Origin: an uncultured Prevotella sp.
Lineage (GTDB): Bacteria; Bacteroidota; Bacteroidia; Bacteroidales; Bacteroidaceae
NCBI GenBank assembly: GCA_934254985.1
Contig: CAKQMS010000033.1
Location: 1-33,081, forward strand
Reading direction: 5' to 3'
Length of the DNA stretch: 33,081 bases
Part shown: positions 1 through 5,181 of the stretch, piece after piece
How the letters are laid out: the number at the start of each line of letters is the position of its first letter
Numbering within the stretch: the first letter of the stretch is position 1
Notes under the pieces: generated by a model
What the model was told of the DNA's origin: nothing
The model's database searches: none
The model's input: only the letters and a program-made list of their open reading frames with translations
Program-made: the position numbers and the translations under genes

Positions 1-80
1 CAACTAAATCAGTACGGAATTTGAAATGTTAAATTAAAGAGGTAAAATAGAGTCAACCTTATTCAGGAAAAGACACCACA

Positions 81-109
81 TTGTTAAGTCTTAACAAATG
101 TTAATTAAC
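81..109. promoter_or_regulatory. Overlapping GTTAA/TTAAC dyads
   Basis: TTGTTAAG (81-88) and CTTAACAA (90-97) form a perfect dyad around one base. TTAACA (91-96) and TGTTAA (99-104) form a second, overlapping one, followed by the palindrome GTTAATTAAC (100-109). The central spacer is too short for an RNA hairpin, so a protein-binding site is more likely than a terminator. It lies just downstream of the DUF4248 gene, so its target may be a gene to the left of the window. No coding sequence is seen in 1-119. Confidence 0.35.
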
Positions 110-119
110 CAACAACGCC

Positions 120-326
120 TTATTTCTCAATTCCATAAAAGTCCATAAGAAGCCGAACTACTCTTGGAGTAAGTTTGCGTTGTGACGGTTGGTAGCCTGA
201 GGCTATGAGTTGAGGGTGGCTGCGTTGAATCCATCTGCGTAGCGTGCGTTCGCTAACACCTGCGAGCTGTGCCAGCTCTTGGCGAGTCATGGCGCGGAGA
301 ATAAAATCTGTATTTGCTGTTTGCAT
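120..326 (-). CDS. DUF4248-type small helix-turn-helix protein
   Basis: A 68-residue protein. Residues about 14-40 (MTRQELAQLAGVSERTLRRW) read as a MerR/Xre-like helix-turn-helix: 'QELAQLAGVS' as helix-turn and 'ERTLRRWIQR' as recognition helix. The C-terminus (LTPRVVRLLMDFYG) is short and helical. Length and sequence match the Bacteroidales DUF4248 family, whose members, as I recall, sit beside HU-like, smalltalk and amidase genes; those three follow here on the opposite strand. DNA binding is inferred from the fold and no target is known. A possible -7 element (TAACTTTG, minus strand, 448-455) would give a leader of about 115 nt carrying three phased ATCGGAA repeats. It could regulate the divergent HU cassette; that is inference. 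Confidence 0.8.
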   Translation of the reverse strand: MQTANTDFILRAMTRQELAQLAGVSERTLRRWIQRSHPQLIASGYQPSQRKLTPRVVRLLMDFYGIEK

Positions 327-398
327 AATGATATGGTGTTAAATGGTTATTAATAATGTAATCATCGAATTTAGCACCAACTTCTGCATTAAATATCC

Positions 399-427
399 TT
401 CCGATTAAATTCCGATTAAGTTCCGAT
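399..427. repeat. Three TTCCGAT direct repeats, 11-bp period
   Basis: TTCCGAT occurs at 399-405, 410-416 and 421-427, exactly 11 bp apart, so all three copies face nearly the same side of the helix. On the minus strand this reads ATCGGAA three times inside the presumed leader of the DUF4248 gene. Phasing of this kind suggests a protein-binding array. Confidence 0.7.
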
Positions 428-447
428 GACTACAAATCTGTATGCTA

Positions 448-455
448 CAAAGTTA
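448..455 (-). promoter_or_regulatory. Possible promoter -7 element for the DUF4248 gene
   Basis: On the minus strand this reads TAACTTTG, matching the Bacteroidetes TAnnTTTG -7 element. No TTTG -33 element is seen at the expected distance, so the assignment is tentative. Confidence 0.45.
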
Positions 456-549
456 CAAATATTTCAGCAGAATAAAGAATGTATAGACTGCTAATTTAGG
501 CAGAAACAGAAAATGATGTGTTAAAATATATAGCTCAAAAGTTAAAATC

Positions 550-585
550 CGGACAACATCGGACACAAGCGGACATAAGCGGACA
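550..585. repeat. Four CGGACA direct repeats, 10-bp period
   Basis: CGGACA begins at 550, 560, 570 and 580, an exact 10-bp spacing of about one helical turn. The array ends about 20 bp before the TAATTTTG -7 element of the HU gene and occupies the place where a TTTG -33 element should be. It shares the CGGA core with the array at 399-427 but points the other way. An activator or repressor binding array is inferred. Confidence 0.7.
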
Positions 586-604
586 ACGAATTATGCGGAT
601 GTAG

Positions 605-612
605 TAATTTTG
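605..612 (+). promoter_or_regulatory. Promoter -7 element for the HU-like gene
   Basis: TAATTTTG matches TAnnTTTG. There is no TTTG at -33; the CGGACA array lies there instead, which hints at activator dependence. The resulting leader would be over 220 nt long. Confidence 0.5.
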
Positions 613-844
613 TAGACGTAATCCAACGAGCCGTAAGCAATCGTTAATCCTCGAAGCGGATAGCTCAGCGACGACAGCACACAAGAGCTCCATGATGCCG
701 ATAAGGCGCTTGAGCTCGCACGACTAATCGAAAGGCGCCAAGAATATAGTCGAAATGCTGAAAACGAATAGTCGCACGAAAACACGACGAAAACAAGGCT
801 CTGCGGAAAAATTAATGTCTAACCAATAAAATTTATTTACAACT
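613..844 (+). other. Long leader of the HU-like gene with a coding-like remnant
   Basis: The gap holds no complete gene. Between a TAG at 661-663 and another at 769-771, one frame reads 35 codons without an initiator (start LSDDSTQEL, later ALELARLIERRQEYSRN). It is rich in charged residues and looks like an amphipathic helix. This may be the tail of a gene lost by deletion, or chance. GAGCTC and GGCGC motifs could also fold into a leader structure. No known RNA family is recognised. Confidence 0.3.
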
Positions 845-848
845 ATGA
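836..848 (+). promoter_or_regulatory. Shared translation-start motif, HU copy
   Basis: TTTACAACTATGA spans the HU start codon. The identical 13-mer spans the smalltalk start (1861-1873), and TTTACAAAACTATGA spans the amidase start (2173-2187). It is an A-rich initiation region without a Shine-Dalgarno sequence, as is usual in Bacteroidetes, but the exact identity in one cassette is notable. Confidence 0.55.
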
Positions 849-1339
849 TTCATTATTCAGTCTACATGATGCAAAACCCTATCCACCCAGAGAAGGGCAG
901 TCTCGCTTACGCAACTCCACAGGTTCGCGAAAAGCTTTCAACCTCGAAATTCATCTCGCACGTGGCGAGCCACAACACCGTGTTCTCGAAGGGCACCATC
1001 AAGGGCGTTTTGGCTGACATCGCAAGCTGCCTCCGCGAGCAACTCTTGAACGGCAACAAGGTGCAGCTTGAGGGCTTGGGTACTTTCGGTATCACCCTTA
1101 ATAGCCAGGGTGCCGAGTCGTTGAAGGCGTTCACCGCCGACAACATCAAGAATATCAACATCGTCTTCACTCCCGACGCTGAGCTCGAAAACCTCATCGA
1201 CGACGCAGTATTCGACCTCGTAGCGAGCCGTGCTGCTCAGGCTGCAACTCTCAAGGCTGAGAAGGCTGGCGAGGGCACCGTTGACCTCGATGCTGCGAAG
1301 AAGAAGGTCACTCAGAGCACCGACAACCCACAGGTGTAG
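845..1339 (+). CDS. HU-family (HU-like) DNA-binding protein
   Basis: A 164-residue protein. Residues about 5-120 match the Bacteroidetes HU-like domain ('DNA-binding protein, histone-like, putative'). The pattern KFISHVASHNT...GVLADIASCLREQLLNG, then VQLEGLGTFGITL is the alpha-helical dimer core followed by the first strand of the DNA-binding arm. The remainder (about 120-164) is an acidic, Ala/Lys-rich tail. This class is longer than E. coli HU (90 aa) and lacks a clean arm tip, so a role in architecture of a specific locus rather than bulk nucleoid packing is plausible. The start is set by the ATG in TTTACAACTATGA, the same 13-mer that precedes the smalltalk gene. GC content is visibly higher than in the surrounding gaps. 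Confidence 0.85.
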   Translation: MIHYSVYMMQNPIHPEKGSLAYATPQVREKLSTSKFISHVASHNTVFSKGTIKGVLADIASCLREQLLNGNKVQLEGLGTFGITLNSQGAESLKAFTADNIKNINIVFTPDAELENLIDDAVFDLVASRAAQAATLKAEKAGEGTVDLDAAKKKVTQSTDNPQV

Positions 1340-1396
1340 CCGAGGGTTGACCACGAATAACTCGTGATTTGAAAGAACACGAGATTAGGGGTTTAA

Positions 1397-1832
1397 ACGA
1401 ACACGAATCACCCGAATCAACCGAATATAGATAAAGCGCTCAAGCAAAAGAGCCGTAAGCTCAAAATTCGTGTAATTCGAAAAATTCGTGTTCGTAACTC
1501 CTCAAACAGTTCGTGTTAAAACGAACACGAATCAAACGAATCGAACGAATATTAATTAGCTCAAGTAATAAACGCAAGCAGCAGAGCCCAAAGGGCTCAT
1601 TCATGTCATTCGGATTATTACTTCCCGTTGGTCAGTGGGTCTACGACAAATCTCGTGTTCGTAAAAACTCAAGCAGCTCGTGGTTAAAAAAGAACACGAA
1701 TCACACTCTACCGAATATTAATTACTCAAGTGAGATGTGCAAGCGAGATGCTCAAGCAGCAGAGCCCACAGGGCTCATTCGTCATTCGAAATATTCGTGT
1801 TCGTAAAAACTCAAGCATTTGTGTTTACAAAA
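1397..1832. repeat. Three tandem palindromic repeats between HU and smalltalk genes
   Basis: Copies start at 1397, 1521 and about 1690. Each opens with ACGAACACGAAT (or AGAACACGAAT) and closes with ATTCGTGTTCGT (1484-1495, 1793-1804; TCTCGTGTTCGT at 1651-1662 in copy 2), so each can fold on itself. Inside each is a second small stem, GAGC..GCTC in copy 1 and GAGCCC..GGGCTC in copies 2 and 3. Each is followed by a related spacer beginning with a form of AACTCAAGCAG. Copy 2 carries about 35 extra bases before its right arm. No credible gene occupies this 530-bp gap. Confidence 0.75.
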
Positions 1833-1869
1833 AATTAACTTATTATCAACTTTAAATTCGTTTACAACT

Positions 1870-1971
1870 ATGACTCCCGAACAGAAACATTCAGTAATTC
1901 AGGCGATATTGACCTTCATTTCGTCAATCTTGTGTGCAATAACCGCAAGCTCATGCATCTCGCATTTTTAG
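1870..1971 (+). CDS. Smalltalk-family micropeptide
   Basis: A 33-codon reading frame starting at the ATG of TTTACAACTATGA and ending at TAG (1969-1971). It encodes a short polar start (MTPEQKHSV), a hydrophobic stretch (IQAILTFISSILCAIT) and a Cys-containing end (ASSCISHF). Length, layout and position between an HU-like gene and an amidase match the Bacteroidetes 'smalltalk' family, whose members carry one hydrophobic helix and a near-terminal Ser-Cys. The Cys resembles a lipobox cysteine but lies near the end, so lipid attachment is uncertain. Its function is not known to me. It is followed within 25 bp by a strong hairpin. Confidence 0.8.
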   Translation: MTPEQKHSVIQAILTFISSILCAITASSCISHF

Positions 1972-1993
1972 TCTATAATGCGGTGGAAATGAT

Positions 1994-2033
1994 AAAGACC
2001 CGCAACCATTATAATGATGGTCTGCGGGTCTTT
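1994..2033. terminator. Strong hairpin after the smalltalk gene
   Basis: AAAGACCCGCA (1994-2004) pairs with TGCGGGTCTTT (2023-2033), extended inward by ACCAT/ATGGT with one bulged C. It may end the HU-smalltalk transcript or attenuate reading into the amidase gene. Being symmetric, it could also end a minus-strand transcript starting near 2120. Confidence 0.7.
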
Positions 2034-2058
2034 CTATCTACTTTTAACAAAGTCTATC

Positions 2059-2094
2059 CTCACGGACAGTCTGTTTCGCCATTCTCACGGACAG
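2059..2094. repeat. Pair of CTCACGGACAG direct repeats
   Basis: Identical 11-mers at 2059-2069 and 2084-2094, 25 bp apart, each containing the CGGACA core found four times near the HU promoter. They lie between the hairpin and the amidase gene. Confidence 0.55.
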
Positions 2095-2127
2095 CTAAAC
2101 AATCATTGAAACTTTAATTTAATGTTG

Positions 2128-2135
2128 CAAAGGTA
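2128..2135 (-). promoter_or_regulatory. Possible minus-strand -7 element
   Basis: Reads TACCTTTG on the minus strand. A transcript from here would run through the CTCACGGACAG pair and stop at the hairpin 2033-1994, giving an RNA of about 120 nt. No -33 TTTG is seen, so this is weak. Confidence 0.3.
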
Positions 2136-2183
2136 ATAAAAAAAGAACAACTCACATAATTATTAATACATTTTTACAAAACT

Positions 2184-2594
2184 ATGAGAAAAATTGATTT
2201 AATAATCGTGCATTGCGCAGCCACTCCTGAAGGTAAAGACTTCACTACAGAAGATATAGACCGCTGGCACCGTCAGCAGGGATTTAGCTCCATTGGCTAC
2301 CATTTCGTGGTGTATAGAGATGGCAGCGTGCATAAGGGAAGACCAATAGAACAGGTGGGAGCGCATTGCAAGGGACACAACGCTAAATCTATTGGCGTTT
2401 GCTACATAGGTGGACTATCTGCCGACGGCAAGCGACCGAAAGACACACGCACAGACAATCAAAAGAAAGCTCTCAAAGCCCTGCTAACACTCCTGAAGCT
2501 CAGCTTTTCCGATGCTGAAATAAGAGGACACCGCGACTATGCAGCCAAGGCTTGCCCCTCGTTTGATGCAACTGCAGAATACAAGGATTTGTAG
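2184..2594 (+). CDS. N-acetylmuramoyl-L-alanine amidase, T7-lysozyme type
   Basis: A 136-residue, single-domain amidase_2 enzyme that cleaves the lactyl-amide bond between MurNAc and L-Ala in peptidoglycan. Zinc ligands H10 (VHCAAT), H116 (GHRDY) and C124 (ACPSF) and catalytic Y39 and K122 line up with T7 lysozyme H17, H122, C130, Y46 and K128. There is no signal peptide, so it would need holin-like help, lysis or another route to reach the wall, as phage lysozymes do. It is the last gene of the DUF4248-HU-smalltalk set. The preceding hairpin and about 150 bp of leader suggest separate or attenuated expression. Its role in such cassettes is unproven; prophage ancestry is plausible. Confidence 0.93.
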   Translation: MRKIDLIIVHCAATPEGKDFTTEDIDRWHRQQGFSSIGYHFVVYRDGSVHKGRPIEQVGAHCKGHNAKSIGVCYIGGLSADGKRPKDTRTDNQKKALKALLTLLKLSFSDAEIRGHRDYAAKACPSFDATAEYKDL

Positions 2595-2682
2595 TGGCAA
2601 TACTTGGATTTATAATGGCTAAGATTCATTCTTTTATCGTGGTCATTAAGGTCATTTGTCATTAAGGTCATTAAGGATTTTG

Positions 2683-2724
2683 AAACAAACAGTTACCTAG
2701 AAAAACTCGGTAACTGCTTTGTTT
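2683..2724 (+). terminator. Probable terminator of the amidase gene
   Basis: AAACAAACAGTTACC (2683-2697) pairs with GGTAACTG-C-TTTGTTT (2709-2724) with one bulged C. The right arm itself is T-rich. Confidence 0.55.
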
Positions 2725-2743
2725 GCCATCGAAGCAGGCTTCA

Positions 2744-2827
2744 TTTTTTAGCCCTTTATTTTGCCTTGTGTGGTTTAACGATTTTAGTTGACAACTTTAA
2801 GCTTTATTTTTAAGTTGACTCAGTTAT
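2744..2827. repeat. Left direct repeat flanking the ATPase cassette (84 bp)
   Basis: Begins TTTTTTAGCCCTTTATTTTG and ends GACTCAGTTAT. Nearly identical to 4259-4362 on the far side of the ATPase gene; the far copy carries a 20-bp internal duplication and a few substitutions. Confidence 0.85.
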
Positions 2828-2870
2828 TACTTATTTATAATTCACGTTGATCTACAGTTGAGTTTTGGCC

Positions 2871-2968
2871 AAAATCGTTTCACCCATAAAACACTTTTTG
2901 ACTAAAATCGTTTCACCCATAAAACACTTTTTGACTAAAATCGTTTCGCACACAAAACGATTTTTATG
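2871..2968. repeat. 33-bp tandem repeat, about 2.9 copies
   Basis: Units at 2871-2903 and 2904-2936 are identical, starting AAAATCGTTTCACCCATAAA. The third (2937-2968) diverges and becomes a hairpin, with AAAATCGTTT (2937-2946) pairing with AAACGATTTT (2955-2964). The core CTAAAATCGTTT is the inverse of AACGATTTTAG in the flanking direct repeats, so the array and the flanks share one motif in opposite orientation. Confidence 0.85.
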
Positions 2969-2975
2969 TTTTTTG

Positions 2976-3007
2976 TTTGATTAATATAAAAATAATGCCT
3001 ATATTTG
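2976..3007 (+). promoter_or_regulatory. Promoter of the ATPase gene
   Basis: TTTG (2976-2979), a 20-nt spacer, then TATATTTG (3000-3007): a full match to the Bacteroidetes consensus, placing transcription start just before the ATG at 3025. Confidence 0.75.
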
Positions 3008-3024
3008 CAAAAAAATGAGGAATT

Positions 3025-4218
3025 ATGGATACATTAATCACAAGGTGTCGTAGACTAATCTCTGTTACAAAGACAGATTTCGTTCGCGATATAGCTAATC
3101 GTATTAATTGGGATTGTCATCTTATATCTATCCGCGGTGCTCGCGGTGTGGGAAAAACCACGCTCATGCTTCAATATCTCAAGCTTCATGATATTGACTA
3201 CAAAAGCAAACTTTATGTTAGCTTAGACAGCAATTATTTTACTCGACATTCTTTATTGGACTTCGTAGAGAAATTCTATCAACAAGGAGGTAAGCACCTA
3301 TTCTTGGACGAAGTACACAAATATCCAGGATGGAGCAATGAGATTAAGGAAATCTATGACAGTTATCCTGATTTGAAATTGGTAATTAGTGGCAGTTCGC
3401 TCATCGACATTCTAAATGCCGATGCCGACCTTTCACGTCGTTGCATTCCTTATGAGATGCAAGGATTGTCGTATCGTGAATATCTTGCCATGGCATACAA
3501 AATAGACCTTCCTATTATCACACTCGAAGAACTTCTCACTTCGCCAGAATCGTTGTGCGATAATATTAATAATCAATGTCGCCCTTTGGCATACTTCGAA
3601 GAATATCTAAAACAGGGTTATTATCCATTTATCATTGAAGGAGAGCAGGAATACCCTATTCGCATCGAAAATGTTATCAATTTCATTCTTGAGGTAGAAT
3701 TGCCTCAACTATGCAATGTAGACATCAGTAATATCAGAAAGATTAGGAGTCTTCTTACGATTTTAGCCTCTAAGGTGCCTCTGCAGGTCGACATGACAAA
3801 GATTTCGGCTGCTGCGGGCATTGCTCGCACCACCCTACTTTCTTATCTCCAGATACTTCATCGTGCACGATTGCTGAATCTTCTGTATTCAGGTGATGAA
3901 TCTGTGAAAAAGATGCAAAAGCCAGACAAAATATATCTTGAGAATCCAAATATGATTGATGTATTGTCGCTCACAGGTGGTAATATCGGTACCATTCGTG
4001 AAGTTTTTGTGGTGAATCAACTATCATATCAGCACAAGGTTGAATATACCAAAGCTGGCGACATTTTAGTTGATAAAAAATACACTATCGAGATTGGTGG
4101 CAAAAGCAAGGATGGAAAACAAATTGCAAATATACATGATTCATATATTGCTGCAGATAATATCGAATTTCCATCAGGAAATAAGATTCCACTTTGGGCT
4201 TTTGGTTTTATATACTAA
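3025..4218 (+). CDS. AAA-family ATPase with DUF4143 C-terminus
   Basis: A 397-residue P-loop ATPase. Walker A is GARGVGKT (38-45) and Walker B is HLFLDEVH (91-98), so the core is an AAA/STAND-like module of the kind paired with DUF4143. Residues about 185-397 form the DUF4143 region: a winged-helix-like part (ITLASKVPLQVDMTKISAAA near 250-265, LLSYLQILHRARLL near 273) and a terminal fold with D...EIGGK that resembles a degenerate PD-(D/E)XK nuclease core. The function of this large, multi-copy bacterial and archaeal family is unsettled; proposals include antitoxin-like or DNA-related roles. The gene has its own promoter and terminator and is enclosed by direct repeats, so it looks like a self-contained, laterally moving cassette. 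Low GC supports this. Confidence 0.88.
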   Translation: MDTLITRCRRLISVTKTDFVRDIANRINWDCHLISIRGARGVGKTTLMLQYLKLHDIDYKSKLYVSLDSNYFTRHSLLDFVEKFYQQGGKHLFLDEVHKYPGWSNEIKEIYDSYPDLKLVISGSSLIDILNADADLSRRCIPYEMQGLSYREYLAMAYKIDLPIITLEELLTSPESLCDNINNQCRPLAYFEEYLKQGYYPFIIEGEQEYPIRIENVINFILEVELPQLCNVDISNIRKIRSLLTILASKVPLQVDMTKISAAAGIARTTLLSYLQILHRARLLNLLYSGDESVKKMQKPDKIYLENPNMIDVLSLTGGNIGTIREVFVVNQLSYQHKVEYTKAGDILVDKKYTIEIGGKSKDGKQIANIHDSYIAADNIEFPSGNKIPLWAFGFIY

Positions 4219-4223
4219 AAAAT

Positions 4224-4263
4224 GAAGTAGGCTTCAAGTGCCAATGAAGCCTACTTCGTTTTT
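4224..4263 (+). terminator. Terminator of the ATPase gene
   Basis: GAAGTAGGCTTC (4224-4235) pairs perfectly with GAAGCCTACTTC (4246-4257) around a 10-nt loop, followed by GTTTTTT. A similar sequence precedes the left flanking repeat (GAAGCAGGCTTC, 2731-2742), and related units recur at 32087-32152. Confidence 0.85.
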
Positions 4264-4362
4264 TAGCCCTTTATTTTGCCTTGTGTGGTTTAACGATTTT
4301 AGTTGTGGTTTAACGATTTTAGTTTACCACTTTAAGCTTTATTTTTAAGTTGACTCAGTTAT
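4259..4362. repeat. Right direct repeat flanking the ATPase cassette (104 bp)
   Basis: Matches 2744-2827, with the 20-mer TGTGGTTTAACGATTTTAGT present twice in tandem here and once on the left. Its last bases (TTA, 4359-4361) are the stop codon of the minus-strand HD gene, so the repeat abuts or replaces the original end of that gene. Confidence 0.85.
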
Positions 4363-4856
4363 ATTCTCCACATTTTATTCAGCATATCAATAGCAGAAGC
4401 AGAGCGGAACACATTATTCCTAAAAGCGATGATGCTTGGTGTGGATAGCTGGTCTTCGAAGGAATTGACAAGAAAATCAGCCTCTAAGAGTATGCGATGG
4501 TCGACCGCAGTCACGTTGTTGTATGTGTGATGATGCCCGATAAGCCAACAAATGCGCTCTATCTGAGCGTCAGTAAAGCCTCCAACTGTTGCCAATAATT
4601 TACGAGCTTCACTGGGTCCCAGTTCTTCTTGTGCCTTACCGTTACAATTTCCATACTTGGCTTCAGCAGGATGAATGCCTATGTCGTGGAGTATGGCTGC
4701 GGCTTCAAGGATGAATTGGATTTCTTCATCCAAGTGTTCTGCAACGCCAATGGTTGCAGCAAAGTTGTGAACTTTCACAAAATGCTGTATGCGTGGCGCA
4801 TCGCCACTATCATAATTTATCATTGCCCTCATCAGTTGGGCGAGTTGTATGGTCAT
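4359..4856 (-). CDS. HD-domain phosphohydrolase
   Basis: A 165-residue single-domain HD protein. The metal-binding signature shows H25 or H30, then H57-D58 (ILHDIGI), H108-H110 (GHHHTY) and D127 (LEADFL), the usual layout for HD phosphohydrolases acting on phosphate esters or nucleotides; the substrate cannot be told. It begins 13 bp after tRNA-Arg on the same strand with no terminator between, so the two probably share a transcript and the mRNA 5' end may be made by tRNA 3' processing. The stop codon lies in the right ATPase-cassette repeat. A second HD protein at 28607-29143 shares the EAA-LHDIGI core but differs elsewhere. Confidence 0.85.
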   Translation of the reverse strand: MTIQLAQLMRAMINYDSGDAPRIQHFVKVHNFAATIGVAEHLDEEIQFILEAAAILHDIGIHPAEAKYGNCNGKAQEELGPSEARKLLATVGGFTDAQIERICWLIGHHHTYNNVTAVDHRILLEADFLVNSFEDQLSTPSIIAFRNNVFRSASAIDMLNKMWRI

Positions 4857-4869
4857 AAGCTAATAATAG

Positions 4870-4943
4870 TGACCCCGATGGGATTCAAACCCATGACCTT
4901 CAGAACCGGAATCTGACACTCTATTCAGCTAAGCTACGGGGCC
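4870..4943 (-). tRNA. tRNA-Arg (anticodon CCG)
   Basis: Read on the minus strand, the acceptor GGCCCCG pairs with CGGGGTC (one G-U), discriminator A. The anticodon stem TCAGA/TCTGA encloses TTCCGGT, giving anticodon CCG, which reads CGG. The T arm ATGGG-TTTGAAT-CCCAT is intact. CCA is not encoded. It has its own promoter and is followed closely by the HD gene. Confidence 0.95.
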
Positions 4944-4962
4944 ATAATAAATAAGGTGGATG

Positions 4963-4993
4963 CAAAAGTAAGCAATTAATCTGAATAAACAAA
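4963..4993 (-). promoter_or_regulatory. Promoter of tRNA-Arg and the HD gene
   Basis: On the minus strand, TTTG (4993-4990), a 19-nt spacer, then TACTTTTG (4970-4963), 20 nt before the tRNA 5' end. Confidence 0.75.
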
Positions 4994-5142
4994 ATGTGGG
5001 ACTAAGGTTTTTATTGCATAGACAACTGTGAGTTATCATAAAAACGCGCATATTATTTCCCAAATTGTCACAAACAGAAAGAATTAACTATCATTTTGCA
5101 AAATAAAACACTAAAAGCGCTTGCATATCAATAATAAATGAT

Positions 5143-5150
5143 TACCTTTG
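5143..5150 (+). promoter_or_regulatory. Promoter -7 element for asnA
   Basis: TACCTTTG matches TAnnTTTG, 31 bp before the start codon. The -33 region (CTTGCA near 5120) is only a partial match. Confidence 0.55.
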
Positions 5151-5181
5151 CAAGCAAATTACAAACACAGACATTAAAAAT

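Larger units (their letters stand above)
2595..3024. other. Repeat-filled gap between the amidase and ATPase genes
   Basis: This 430-bp gap has no gene. In order it holds short GTCATTAAG direct repeats (about 2643-2676), a hairpin (2683-2724), the left flanking repeat of the ATPase cassette (2744-2827), a 33-bp tandem array (2871-2968) and the ATPase promoter. Confidence 0.7.

Noticed and set aside
1513..1806. Open frame of 97 codons between HU and smalltalk genes
   Set aside because: It runs entirely through the palindromic repeats, has a repeat-derived low-complexity translation, and no family resemblance.
1932..2117. Open frame of 61 codons overlapping the smalltalk end
   Set aside because: It overlaps the better supported smalltalk gene and crosses the strong hairpin. 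The translation looks random.
2871..2968. Possible CRISPR array from the 33-bp repeats
   Set aside because: Copies are contiguous, without spacers.
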